From Ophthalmolycus amberensis (lineage: Eukaryota > Chordata > Actinopteri > Perciformes > Zoarcidae): DNA of 64,000 nt. Each line of letters begins with the position of its first letter. The stretch's first letter is position 1. The stretch is taken from the NCBI GenBank assembly GCA_024529925.1, contig JAFEUB010000776.1, forward strand, positions 310,001-374,000, in the 5' to 3' direction. Shown piece by piece: positions 1-13,000 of the stretch. A model generated the notes under the pieces. That model made no database searches and was not told where the DNA came from. It saw only the letters and a list, made by a program, of their open reading frames with translations. The position numbers were made by a program, and so were the translations under genes.

Positions 1-2192
1 TTTAAGAATGATTAGTTTGATGTGGCCCCGCCAGACAACAACACTCGATGGATTGCCAAGTATGTATCATTACCCCAAGTACTCGCTTTAATCTTGAACC
101 ACGGAGGTTAAATCAAACTCTCCCACGACCCCTTTGGGTCTTATCTGGTCATAAGACTGATCAAGTGAGATTATGGCACAATAATACGGGTTTCGAAGGA
201 GGAGACGCGGCGCTACCTTAAGAGGTCACACACAGGATGAGAAGGACAGCAATCAGTTATGTTGTGAGTGCATCCAATAGACCCGTTATCCGTTCTCCAC
301 CTCCCATCCCGATCAAACACAGCCGGCACTCCAAAACAAATATCCGTCTATCCCGTGGGCCAGCCAGCCCTTCTGGGTCACGGCTCGGATGAAAACAACC
401 TTGACACTCAGTGAGTCCGCAGAAGCAAGCAGTCAACATGAATTATACAAGGACGAGGGGGATCTAATGAGGCCTTCATAGAGTGTTTGAGTAACGTAAT
501 GAACCGTGCATGCACTGGACAAGTAAGGTATGACTAAATCAATAGCATCTGTCATTGGATGGTGAGGCAGTATCCTTCCTTCTCATCGAGGCTCATTTGG
601 CAGACCAAATAGGCCACAGGATTATATTTTTGTGATGTTTGCTGTTAACCTGTGCTGTGTGTGTGTGTGTGTTTTAGTGTCTGTACCCTTGTCTTATCTT
701 ATGCTGTTGGGAGGCAAGTATGTCCTCCATCCTGGCCACATAATAGTCAGGCACCTAATAATAGCACCCTTGCAGTTGCCTAGTGCAGTGGTGAACACAC
801 AGACAGTGTAGTGTATGTGGCTGCCAATCATATGTCTGGAGGGGGTCTGATGAATCTCACAAGATAAATTAGCAAAGGGAAGCCTCACAAAGCACTTAAT
901 AATCACCGCTAATTATCGCCATTCATTATCGTCTGATTGGGGAGCCTCATAAGGGCCTTTGCTACACAGGAGCAGTTGTGAATGCTGTCACATGAGCCAT
1001 ATTGGTGGCACTCTACCTCTACTGAAACTTCTTCTACACAACAATGTGAAGAGTAAGAATGGCTTCGGAAAGATAAGAAAATAGCAGTCACCAAATTGCA
1101 TTTTTCATGAACATACCTAACCATGATGTGTAGGCTACAAAGCATTTTCAAACACTGGAAAAGAAAAGCTTGAAGTGACTTGCGACCCGATACTTATTTA
1201 AAAGTCAGACGCCCTGGAAAGATTGAAAGAATGCAATGAATTTTAGATCACTAGTGTCAGTTTGTAGGTTGTTCTTCAATGGAATAAACCAAATGCATAT
1301 GGAAGCCAATGATCTACAAGACATTTTCTAAATCTAAGCTAATATTCATCCCAGCCCTTTTGTCTCAGCTATCTTGTAGTTTGTTTCGTCATGAGCTGTC
1401 AGAGGAACAAATATGTCAGACACTTTGTGTATGTTCAAAAAAAGGTCACAAAGAGGTAAGATCAATCAGGATTGTCTGCCTTGATGTCCCTGAGATCATA
1501 GGTGCACAGTGAGACTAAAGGACTAACAAAGGCTTTTCAATCAAGGTGGCCAACTGGTGACCCAAAAATACATTTTAAAAAAAGCCCAAAGAAATGGCTT
1601 TTACTATTTCAGAATGGGAGTTTGGAGTCCTAACTTAAAATATGTTACAAACCAAAAGTAGATATATTTGTTTCACTTGAGCACATGACATACTGTGCTG
1701 CAAATAGATTGCACACAGAAAGATGTGAGAACCACAACTGTAACTAAAGTGCAGCAAACAACTACAATTTTCACAAATTGAACTCGTTTATATCTTTTAT
1801 TGGGTGTCTGAGGGAATTTTTACCAGTAATAATTGTCTAGAAATAAATTGTCTGCATATTTACTCTATTTGTGCAAACTGAAAAAGAAGCTATTGTATTG
1901 TAACGTCTTTTTTTTTTAAAGTGGTTTCTTCACTTCCGGTTGACATCAGAGATGTTCACTTTAAAACCTTTCAATGGTTAAGGTTAACGATCTAACACTC
2001 ACAATTACGCTGCAAACTAAAATAATAGGTTGAAATTGAAAATGATACATTTATTAAATATATTGACCCATTCTACTGTCCTAGCTACAAGCACATATCT
2101 TAACATTCATTATTTATCCACTCTGTCCTTTCTGCTGCACTCATAACTTGCAGCCGGAGATCAAGAGGTTTAGAGAAATATGCATAGCGAGG
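1..2192. other. intergenic, no gene seen
   Basis: Six-frame reading gives only short chance frames. A short GT run occurs at 656-672. Nothing else is supported. Confidence 0.6.
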
Positions 2193-2925
2193 GTTTAGGG
2201 CAGGGGTCTTCAACTAAAATTCCAAAAGGTCCAGATTGAGAAAATCTCCTCGGCAAAGGTCCGAAACATTACAATAATATTTAACCCGCGCTATTTAGTG
2301 CCATATATAAATATATTCAAGAAGCCTAGTAGTAGTAACAACGTCTCTGTGTAGTCAACAACTGTCAAATCAAATAAAGAAAGTACACATCAATTATAGT
2401 TTAACACATTATTATTCTCAGTTTTCAAATTAAACTGGATGGATTATAAATAATAAATGAATAAATGTTCTTCTCATTTCAAGTAAAATAAGGCCTGGAT
2501 TATAGAATAACTGACATAACAGAAAGCTTTTGAAGAATTTGCATCTTAAAATGAAGAAATTCATTTTAGAAAAATTCATTTCACTGAATTGTCCTGCAGC
2601 TTTAAATTCAGTTCATTCAGGTGTGAAGTGATGTCAATCAAAAAGAATGATATTTTCACTTCATATTTTATCTTAATTCATGGAATAATTATTTTTCCTC
2701 AACTAAAAATAAAAATAATTAGCTCAAGATCCACCCTCAGGCTCCACCAGCATGGAGCCATGTTGCATCAATTGTGTTTCATTTAGTGCACGTTTGTGTG
2801 CATTGTGACCTCATGATCATATAGGCTCGTTGTCAAACTAGGCTAAGGCTACTCGTGTTAGCTGTATATGGGTGAGCTTGGGGGTGTTCATGTTTATAAT
2901 CACATTTGCTTACCCGTCGTTCTTT

Positions 2926-3110
2926 GAACTCTTTAAAAAGTTGGGGGTGTCTGTCTGAAAGGTGCTTTGCCGTGTTAGACGTGTTGCCTCACTTTGTCTG
3001 TGTGGCTTTGAAACACGTTTCACAGACGGGTCTCTGTAGGTCGGTGGGCTTTCCTTCACTGTCTGCAATATAGCCAAAGTACTTCCAGATGATACTTCTG
3101 GCATCTTGTT
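2926..3110 (-). pseudogene. BED zinc-finger exon remnant of a hAT transposase
   Basis: Read on the minus strand the frame gives RSIIWKYFGYIADSEGK, then RPVCETCFKATQTK, a TGA stop, and GNTSNTAKHLSDRHPQLFKE. This matches the BED-finger layout: aromatic W-K-Y-F, Cys-X2-Cys, then His-X4-His after TSN..KHL. One in-frame stop lies between the zinc ligands, where such proteins usually have a basic or glycine-flanked residue. The frame ends CGACGG followed by GTAAGC, a good splice donor, as in ZBED-like transposases with a split first exon. It is non-functional here. Confidence 0.65.
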
Positions 3111-3298
3111 TTCCAAGAAGCCGAGCACGGTCGGTAAAAGCTCCTGCATGTCTCCCCTGTGATCACTCGCTGTGAGTGCGCGCGCTGCCTGTTGCTGTGA
3201 GCGCGCTGGGTAGCCCCGCCCCCTTGCATGCCTGCAGGCAGCATGACAGGGAGCGGAGCAGCCAGTGCGCTCTGATCGCGCGCTATTTTAATAAAGTA

Positions 3299-3390
3299 TC
3301 GATACTAAAAATATGCAAAATCGTATCGTTTTTTAACGTACAGGTACCGCGGTACCTTTTTAGTATCGATACACCGTGCAACCCTACCGG
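3299..3390. repeat. terminus-like segment of a second transposon
   Basis: The reverse complement begins TAGGGTTGCACGGTGTATCG and continues through ATACTAAAAAGGTACCGCGG, ending in a second copy of TAGTATCGATAC. This resembles termini of a teleost hAT family remembered as starting CAGGGTTGCACGG. GTATCGATAC occurs at both sides of the segment (3297-3306 and 3363-3372), forming an inverted structure. The partner terminus was not found, so the nested element is incomplete. Confidence 0.35.
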
Positions 3391-3522
3391 TTAAAGTACA
3401 AACTCGCTGCCGAATATATGTGTGATTCCGAAATATCGATTTTAGGTCCTGGGTCCGGATGCAACTGTGTCTGGGTCCGGATCCGGACCGCGGTCCGCCA
3501 GTTAGAGACCCCTGGTTTAGGG

Positions 3523-6500
3523 CAACATTTATTTTTGTACTGCTGTTTGATATCAAGGTTATAACATGTGTAGCCTCAACATGAAAAAAGGCTGGAACGG
3601 TGATGGTAGTTGCCTCTGCACCTCTGGTTAGATTTGCAATTGTAAAGTGAAGACAGACAACAAAACAAGTTACATAATACTGTCCATAACAAGTCAGCTG
3701 CATTTACTGATGGAAAACACGCACATGTGATAAAGCTCTGTCTCTTTTATACATAGAGAAATATGTATTGAAATCATACACATACAATACACAGAAAGCA
3801 TATTCATCTGATATATTTACAGGCACTAGGAGCATCAACACAGCACAAAGAAGCATCCATATTCTTGCTCATTAAGTGCTTGAATCCTCCGTCATTTCTC
3901 AACTGTAAACAAACTCTTCCCCGGAGCAATTCTTAACACTCAGAGGGAAATAAAAAAAAGAGTGCTTCCTTTTTTCTTTTTTTCTTTTTTAGCTGACTCT
4001 GTTAACTTTTGAAAACTAGAGTGGAAAAACAAACATCTCTGAATTCATAAGGGCTCTCATGTGCATATTTCAGGTGACTGGCATACACCATCCTGAAGCG
4101 AAGTGGTGAATCGATCTAAAGAGATATAAGGACGATCTTTTCAGAGCTGCAAAAGCTTCCATGGCCGTAGCCCATGTTCATTTTGTCTTTCTATTTAGCT
4201 GCCTCACAAATTTGATTTGTCCATCTACAGAGCGCTCAATAGACCTGCATGTGTCTTTTTTAACTTTGAAAACTGCCAATGGAGGATAATGTAATCCCTT
4301 CCATATTTATTGTACAAGTAAACACTAATGGCAGTAAGCGGTATAGATCTGGAATTATTCCTGACAGGAAATCTATTTTGCCTACACAGCAAGCACGCAG
4401 CTTAAGGGTCTATTTTTGAGACAATACACATTCGCTCTCGTCAGTGAATCCACATGTCATCAGAAATCCCTTCCTTTCCTCTTTCATCTTTACAAAACAC
4501 CCAATTATCTAAAATCATATTCCCAAACCTTGTCTGTCGTTAATATAGAAAACGTGTTGTAAGGTATAAAAAAAAGAGACTTACACACGTTACAGATTCA
4601 AATTATGGGACAAAACACAAACAGAGGCACACATGTCATTTCTCTTCCTCTGTTTTGCAGCAGAAAGATTGCCGTGATGAAGATGAGTGGTTGTAATTAT
4701 TTACCGAACAAAAATGTAACAAAATTAGATTATATTTGATGCTCCAGATATGCTTGTTTAATAAGCGTTTGTTTTTAAGCAGATTATCATCTGGAAATGC
4801 TTTGTGTCGCATGCAGACATATCAGCATTGGGGAAGAGAGTGGGTTTGGAGACAGAAATGTCATGCCCTAAAAAAAAAACAGTCACTTTCTGTTAAATGT
4901 GGCTCTATAAAGACGTCCGTGCACTTTATACACTGGTTTGGATTATGGTACCTCCTCCCCTGTGTAGCTAATCTTCAATCAGCGCTTATTTGAAACACAA
5001 AGGATTGGATTTAAGGATTTAACCTTCAAAAAAATCTGTGCACACCAGCAAACTCGTAGGTCTTTGTAAATGTGTATCGTTTGGCTTGTACTTATTTGAC
5101 ATTGGAGCAACATTGAACCACGAAATCCCTGCTTGTTATCTTTGATATCGGCTTTTATGAGCCTTTATTCCGTTCCCACGGTAGTTTACTTTCTCAAGCA
5201 GCTGTGGCATTGGTGTTGACTTCAAAAGTATATTTACTTGTTGCATGCATCACCTTCAAGACATTTCCCCTCCTCTTTTCCTCGACACCTGGCCGGAACA
5301 GTCACCAGCAGGGGGTGGTGTTCATCCTTACACTGTCAAGTCGAGATGGGCAGATGAAGGAAGTGTGGTCCTGATTAATCTTCTGTCTTTTTTTGTGTGT
5401 CTGTCCATCTACAATATGTTATCCATCAATCTGTCAGTCTAGTTACTTGTATCCTTCTTACAACTACGTTCTTCTTCTTCTTCTTCTTCTTCTTCTATCT
5501 CATCATGTATTTGATTTATGGGAAGCAAGACAAGAGCTCAAGAGTGATCTAGTTTTTACTGGCTTACCATAATGTTAACCCAATTTGACCTAATGTCGTC
5601 TTTTTTTGCGTAAACATCCAATTGACTGCAGCCTTTTCTGCATTATGGGTTGTACTCCAGATAATTCCTGCAGTTCTCACCAACTTGCACTTCCTTCTCG
5701 GGTAACACTTTATTATAACATCTGTCTGGGTTTGAGGCTTGTTACCCTGAATTCTAATCTCTGGATAATGCTTGGCTGTCCTCTTTGACAAAAGGCATAT
5801 TTTCTCTCTCAGCGATGATGGGAGGAATCGGATGAGGCTTTGAAGTGGAGGGTGCCACAAACACACGACCGAGCCGTTAATGAACAGCCTCTGTGAGAAA
5901 ACACAATGCTTTTGTTTTCCGTCGGTTGGTTGTTTGGTTGGGTGGGTGAAGAGTCAGCAGGGATATGGAAGATGTGAGGGGTTTTGAAGTCGAGTCATTT
6001 CTTCTAGGCGCTGCTCCCAATGCACCAGGGCAGCAGCATCTATTTAGCTGTTGTTGTGTGTCAGTCTGCTCTTTTGTGTATTCTTGTGTGGCATGTATTG
6101 TGTGTGTTTTAGTGAATACTTTTCTTATATGCAAACACTTTTAAAGGCAGTGTGTGTATGCGTGCATACTCACAAGCATGAGTATGTGCGTGTTACTCTG
6201 CACTTCAACTTCAACTTCAAAGGCAGGGGTTTAAGAAAGCTTCTCTGTGCTGTCTCATGCAGCTCTTGTCGCTTTAATGAGGTTTCAGCCTCCGCAAGAC
6301 TTTGTGGATAACAAGACACAGTTTGTGGTGAGAGGAGATATGTATATATTCTTGTTTGTAGTGTTGGTATTACAGATCATACAATTTCATAGTGGGGTAA
6401 TGTATAAATATGTCTATTACATCATATATCATAAGCCACCATGCTGCAATAATTTCAGGAAATGGCGTGCTCCTTAACTTTACAGGTAGTTTGCTTTATT

Positions 6501-7859
6501 CCTGAGTCAGTGGAGTATTTCTGAATGAATTTAAAAGTGAGAAATAGGCCATGCAGTTACACAGTTATGCTTCATTTCGAGTTGAATGGGTCCATCTAAA
6601 ATGCAGAGATTAAAAAGTTGTTCATGACTTTTGGGAGACACTGTGTCACGTCATCATGAGACTTGCTCCCAATAATTCACTGCTGGGTTGAGTTCTGCCC
6701 GCCGAGCCAGATTGATTCAGTGGTTATGGACTTAAATCTGGTATCTTGCTGGTCACCGAGGCAGCCTTAGGTTTTCCAACCTTGTCAACCTTTTTTGGTG
6801 AACATCTCACACTTGCGCAAACTATTTGTTTAGTATTATTACAATTTAGCAAATGGTGTATACCTAATACAATTAAATAGATGATAGATGGCAACAGATT
6901 TAGATTTTTTTGTATAGAAAGCGTATCTATTTCACCTGCCCTTTGACCGACTTAAGGAGTGGTCTGTTAAGCTGTGGGGCATACGCACAGGAATCCATCG
7001 TAAGTGCTGCCTCCTGGTAAAGTGCCGCTTTTACAGGAACAGCGTGTAATAGCATGTTTAAGTATAAATTGCTTAAGTGAACCTCCATTAGATTCCTATC
7101 AAGAGCCTTTTCCCATTACTTATAGGGTGCATTGATCAGATTCTGGCAAGTGTGTCCGATCAGCATTTCCACTGAGTCAGCTAGGATTTTGTGTGTGTTT
7201 ATCATGCGGATGTGTGTCGGGAAGGATGCCTTTTGTCAGGTAACTGCAGCTTCTGGGCAATTGACTGCAGTGTATTAGTCACTTATTGTGCATGTGCTTA
7301 CCCTTAATCTAACTTCTATCATCCACCTTAAAGAGCTGTGGCTTCCTTTGAAAAATCTCAGTTAAGCCGGAAGACAGCAGGAGTTTATTTAATATATTCT
7401 GAGAAAAAATGTGCAGTAATTCACTCATCTTGTGTTCTTTTGTTTTGAAGTAATTTGTCATATCTTGGAACAATGTGCTTGATGTTCAACGTTACAAATA
7501 CTTTCCCAAACAAAACAAAAATAATCAAAACTCGTGATTTGTTCAAAATTGAAAGGTAGGGAGGTGGAGATGGCAGTCATGACAAATTGCCTGTTAGATT
7601 TTGAAATCGTATCAGCTGTTCAGATTGATATCTTGTGTTGTCAGAAGATTTGACCTGACAGTGGCAAGAGGCAATAGCTCAGAAGACTGCAAAGATATTT
7701 AGGAATGCTTCATACCATATTTCAAAGCAGTGTGACCAGTTGCTGGATGGGTGTGTGAACTGACAGACTGACTGGTGGGCTGATGGACTGACCAGCATTG
7801 CCATTGTTTGCATAGCCAACCTCCAGTAGCAGGTCTGGGCAGGTCACATTTGCTACATA
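3523..7859. other. intergenic, no gene seen
   Basis: AT-rich sequence with T-rich runs (about 3968-3990) and a TTC microsatellite (5469-5496). No protein family is recognised in any frame. Confidence 0.6.
5469..5496. repeat. TTC microsatellite
   Basis: About nine uninterrupted TTC units. Confidence 0.95.
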
Positions 7860-8420
7860 TGGTTGAAAATTAGAGATGATAGGAAAGAGCAGTTTCTCCT
7901 GGTCTAAGGATACTGGGACCCCCTCTTAAAATCAGACCTTGGACGGAAACTTTGGAGCATGTGACTAATAGCGTGAGGCCCAGACAGGTTCAGCGTAGAG
8001 AAGTGATATTGGACCACTGCCACGTGGGCTTACCACCCGCAAGTTTCGGCAAAGGAGTCTTGTGTGTTACCAGTCAAGAGTCAAGTCAGTTAAAAACGGT
8101 CTCTTGTGAAGTCTCCTCTCAATGGGTGAGCAGCAGGTGCTAGTCCAGGAGGTGGAGAGATACCAAATACATATTGGTGGGCTCACCTCTACACAATGCC
8201 ACAGCTCTGGAACCAAACTCTTGGACAGGAACTGAACTCTGGGGTGGCACGCACGATGCAAATGTAAAGATACTCCTGAACCCCCAATTGAGTGCCCCTG
8301 TATTGCTTTTCCCCCCCAACAAACAAGAGGACCACCTTCTTATGTTCCTGCTTAAATGAGGCGATGGCACTCTGTGCCTCCTCCAGTGATCAAGTTGCTT
8401 CCCCAAGTGAGGATTTAAGT
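7860..8420 (+). repeat. decayed retroelement-like fragment
   Basis: In shifting plus-strand frames the stretch 8159-8240 reads YQIHIGGLTST and SGTKLLDRN.TLG. This recalls the YQI.VVGLTSTHS / GSGTKLLERGWTLFYS segment seen repeatedly in decayed repeats of fish genomes. The preceding 7900-8060 (AATCAGACCTTGGACGGAAA and following) is also remembered as part of that repeat. Frames are broken and no complete domain remains. The class (probably non-LTR) is not assigned with certainty. Confidence 0.4.
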
Positions 8421-9400
8421 GTCTTGGGGTCTTCTTCTTAAGTGAGGGTATGATGGAGTATAAGATGGAGGGATGGAACACGTTCACCAGATGTGTTCAG
8501 ATGGCATATATACATTCATGTATTTCTCATAATCAGAAGACTCACACCTCCCTCTGCTGTGTTGCACAGTGATGACAGTTTGAAACAGAGCCCCTCCCAC
8601 TGCTGATGTGGAAGTTGACATTTAAGATTAGATTAAGCCAGGAAGCACTGCGGGTGTGCACGTGTTCAAATATGTGTCTGCACTGTAATAGCGGTTGTAG
8701 TACGTAATATATAATGATGTTGAAAAGCTTTCATCGTTTCAAACAATCAAATGTTATTAAAAAGACTGAATTATTCATCTTTGTGTTGCCTGCATAATAG
8801 CATCTGTGCTTTGGTGTAGATCCATGTGTGTGTTTCTGTAATCCATCATTCTTTGATGGATGACACACAGATGAGGAGCAGCAGTCAACTAGGCCATTAG
8901 AAAAGCTTTATTAACATTGTAAATAATGACAATGGGCAGTCCCTGGAAAGAATCAGATGACATGCTGACACACTACTGAAATGTTTACCAGCTAATAGAG
9001 CATATACTATGGTATATAACGGCTATATATCAGGTTATATTGGGGTGTTTGCTCTTTTCTTACAGTGACAGATTGTAATTGTAAAAAAATATAATAATCA
9101 GAAATTGCATCCTCTTTGTATTGACCTATTTTCAATATGCACAGTTACACTTATTTATCTGGCCACAGAGGCTGTCTACATTCACTGGGGCTGTGCACAA
9201 GTGCTTGCTCAAGGACATCTCAAGAGAGGGAGAGGATAATGTAAAAAACAAAGCAAAAGAAAGACAGAAAAACACTGACTTTGTATGCCACCTGTTCATT
9301 CTCTCATCTGCAAGCTTTAGGGACCACATTACTCTCACAGTCCATAAACCAGGCAATTAACACCTCATCCAGTATATATTCTGGTATATATTTGATATAT
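8421..9400. other. intergenic, no gene seen
   Basis: Nothing is recognised apart from a short 8-bp stem ATCCATCA/TGATGGAT at 8840-8860 and TA-rich stretches. Overlapping frames on both strands at 9121-9360 are not similar to any protein I know. Confidence 0.55.
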
Positions 9401-9409
9401 ATTCTAGAC

Positions 9410-9772
9410 AATGTACTATACTTATTATTATTATTATCATTACTTTATTCTATCTACTGTACGATGTTATATTTATATTATGTTATACACAGACAACACT
9501 AACCTTACTTACTCACATTATATATTATAGTGTACGCTATTTAAATATACTAGACCTGCTGCCTCGCTGCTGTTAACCAACACATTGTCTTTATTGCTCT
9601 TTTATATTTCCTATTTTACTTCTGTTCTTTATCGTAGTTGTATATTTCACGATTATTATTCATTTTATTTGATGTTTTACTCATCTATCTGTATTTATTT
9701 CTGCCTTTGTGCTGCATCAACACCTGAATTCCCCCTCTGGGGATCAATAAAGGCTTATCTTATCTTATCCTA
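9410..9772 (+). repeat. 3' tail of a teleost LINE-like element
   Basis: The stretch ends with GAATTCCCCCTCTGGGGATC followed by AATAAAGGCTTATC and tandem TTATC units. A stem-forming CCCCTCTGGGG, AATAAAG and a short tandem tail are the usual 3' end of L2/Rex-like LINEs in fish. The upstream sequence is TTATT-rich, as in those 3' UTRs. No reverse transcriptase remains, so it is a short 5'-truncated copy. The left limit is a guess. Confidence 0.6.
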
Positions 9773-9998
9773 GGATGGAAAAAGAAGTAAAAAAAAAAAT
9801 ACAGGATTTGTTTTTCATCATGTAGTTGTCACCCCTTTAGACATATCATTGTTCAAAACAACAGAGTCCCATTTGTTGTTCTGCTTGAGGATGAATAACT
9901 GTGATGAGATTTAATATGAGGGGTGCAAGTCTATTGTTTTGAGCTGCCCATTTGCTGCCATGACAGTCAGACACCTGAGGGAAAGTTTGTCCTTCCCT

Positions 9999-10028
9999 CT
10001 TGCTCCTCTTGCTCCTCTTGCTCCTCTT
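9999..10028. repeat. 9-bp tandem repeat (CTTGCTCCT)
   Basis: Three perfect copies of CTTGCTCCT and a partial fourth. Confidence 0.9.
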
Positions 10029-13000
10029 CAGCCCTGACTCATTCCAGGTGTGCATGTGTTTGTACGTGCACGTGGGATACAGAGAAAGAGATGGAGAGAG
10101 ATTGTCTATGTGCATGCAGACGCAGAGGTTTGCGAGTGTTTGTATCAGTGTTCGTGCACGGGTCCTTATGCGGTTGCTTGCGTGTCAGCAGACAGACACC
10201 CTCTGGCCAGAGCCAAATAAAGTCTCCTCACCTGTTTGTGGCCTTTGAGGAAGACTGTGTGTGTCATCTCCCAGGGGCCAATGCCATACTGACTTAAAGC
10301 CGCGGGAACAATCAGCAGACTCTACACGGCAGGGTCATATTGAATAGCCTCAGCCCCTCTGAGTCCAGGATCAGGAGCCGTTTTGTCTCTCTATATACGC
10401 TGCATGATTTGAGGATAAGTGTAGTGCATGAGCTAAAAGAGCTTAGTCCAAGACCTGGACTTTTCTTATGTAAATTGTTTGAATGGTGTCCAGTGAGGGA
10501 ATTTAGGGATTAGGGACAATGCCCCATTAAGACTGTTTGACTTTCCATACCATAATATCTCCGCATGTTCCCATTCACAATGTCTCTGGCTAAAAGTTTT
10601 TTTTCTTTTTTTTTTTTGTCGGACACTTTTCCAGCTGCGTAAGTATTTGACTTGTGTTTGTGAGGTCACAAGCTAAGTGGGATGGACAGTATGGAATGCT
10701 TGGTTTAGTATTAACAATCAATATTTGCACTTAAACAGCCAGCCACCTTTTTGGGGGTAATCTGCCTAACAACACCAACAAATAAAGTTTTACGTTGAAG
10801 CCATTCTTTTTAAAGTGACAATAATGAAAGATCAGATTCTTATCATTTAAATTCATGTTACTTTTCACAATATCAGCAGTCCATCAAATATTTGTGTAGT
10901 GCCAAGATGATGGCAAAAGGTAAAAAATGGAGGATGCAGATTTGGAGAATGCTAAATCAACCAAAATGCTATATTACTAATGTTTCTGAAGAAGGAAATC
11001 TCCTCTGGGAATTTTGCCACATTGTAATCAATGTAATCCTAACTGAAAACTGGTATACTTCATTAATATAGCAGTCCAGCAAATCACCGGCATTCGTAGA
11101 AATACGTGGACCATTCCCATCTCCATCCCTCACTTGCACTTGAAATAGAGTTCATAAATATTCTATTATGTTCAGGAATTCTCAGATGATAAATATTCAC
11201 TCAGCGTTCAGCTCAGGGGGAACGACTGGAGAACAGCAGCCTTATGAAAAGCTTTCCTGACCCAACCTTTTAGGTTTTTCTAAAAATCTACAATCTGATT
11301 TTTGAATACAGGTCAGACTAAACCAGGAGAAATAACAATGTTAATCGGATGTCACTTTGGTCTTACGGAATTTTTATGTCCTTTGTGGCCACAGTTGATT
11401 TTGCCCACCTCCTCTTACATCATGTTCGAGGTTGAGGCAGGAATAATCTGTGCTCTAGACCCTCCAAAAATCCTACTATAGCAGTACAGCTGCCAGTTTC
11501 CACAGTCTAGATTGAAAATCTTTTGAAACACGATTTCAGGGGAGATTTCGGGGAAGCAAGGTTTTAGATCAGTTTGTTTCTGTGAAAAAAAGAGCACACC
11601 ACGGGGAGATTGGCTCCTGCCAAAGAGTTATCTGTTGATATAATCAAACCTGGGGATTACACGAGGTAGAATGGATAAAGCAACAGTGGGGAAATTACTG
11701 AGCTGTAACAAGAAAGTAATTTATTTAACCACCTCATGAATGAAACAGTAGATTGTGATGCGCTTGTGTGATGCGACAGCCAGTTTGAATAATTACTTTC
11801 ATGCCATCACCTATAACTTATAAGACATGTCACTGTGTGATACTTGAAAAGGGGGAGTTTTATCAGGAGATTATCTATATTAACCTTGCAAAAATGAAAT
11901 ATGCTGCAATGAATTTAACATTGAAATGTATGTTAGACTCCTTACTCCTAAGTAGGCAGGGAGACATGACTTGAAATCCACATCAAGATTAATCGTCACA
12001 TTTACCTCTGTATGGACACATGAAACGGTATCATTCTCTCATATTATGTGATTCATCACATTGCATACGTTAAATTGTTTTATTCCATGTTTAAAAAAAA
12101 GCTCAATAACGGAGAATAGCTCAAATATTAATGCCGAAGCGATCTTATAGATGACGAACCTTTTTGGCGTGGAGTTTAAAATAACTACGGAGAGGAGGAA
12201 CATCTCCACTTAAGAATTGGTGTCTAGTAACAGCCTAACATTACCACACACATACAGTAAAAGTCGATATTGTGTTGATTGAAGCCAATGTGTGACCGGT
12301 ATCTTGTCACTGTACCGGTTAACTCTGCACCCATGTCCTCAGCTGAAAATACTGCAGTGTCATGACTTTTATGTCTGTTTAATGATTGATTCAATTATAT
12401 ATTATTTAGGCAGAAGCAAAGAACATATCACTTTGATTGAGTCTAATTTGCATCTGATTTGAATCAAGAGAGCAGCTGTAGTAGCAGGAAGTCGATTCTG
12501 TTTGTATGTCGGGTGTATTGTAGCTTTATCAATGTCAAAACTCCCAGTAGTGCATGTGTGTGTGTGTGTTTGTGTGACTGCATGAGCATTATGTTGTGAG
12601 CATTAGTTCCTCTCACATCCGTGCTGGTCACGCTCTGTCGATGAAATGTGTTGTTGCGTTGCAGCATGAGATAAGAGGATCAAAAAGATACACCGCTGCC
12701 CTGGATGTGCGCTGGTGTGTTATCTCATTTTTTTGATCTGTTTGAGAGAGCAAGCTTGCGATCTTTGCCTCTTGGGGTCTTCTCAATATTTCATGACTGT
12801 GCAATGTATCTTTTTACACTGAAATATGCTGTGAATTATACATGACTGGCTGCATAATCAAAAGCTTTTAATGCAAGTAGAAGGGCAAGCATCTTTGGGT
12901 CTGCCTTTTAATTAAAGAATAAATGGCCGCAGATTTTGGTGAATTTAACGAGGCATAGATTTACTTGATATAGTATAGTATAGTCTATGCAGTTCTCTCT

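Larger units (their letters stand above)
2201..3514. mobile_element. hAT-superfamily DNA transposon, non-autonomous/decayed
   Basis: The ends are imperfect inverted repeats: the left starts CAGGGGTCTTCAACT and the reverse complement of the right end is CAGGGGTCTCTAACT (13 of 15 match). Both sides are flanked by the identical 8-bp duplication GTTTAGGG (2193-2200 and 3515-3522). An 8-bp target duplication and CAGGGG-type ends are hAT hallmarks. The 1,314-bp element has no intact transposase. Internally it holds a BED-finger exon remnant on the minus strand (about 2926-3110). A second terminus-like sequence sits at 3299-3390, so it may be a nest of two hAT elements. Confidence 0.85.

Noticed and set aside
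3305..3703. 132-codon minus-strand frame across the right end of the hAT element
   Set aside because: It crosses the transposon boundary and resembles no transposase; treated as chance.
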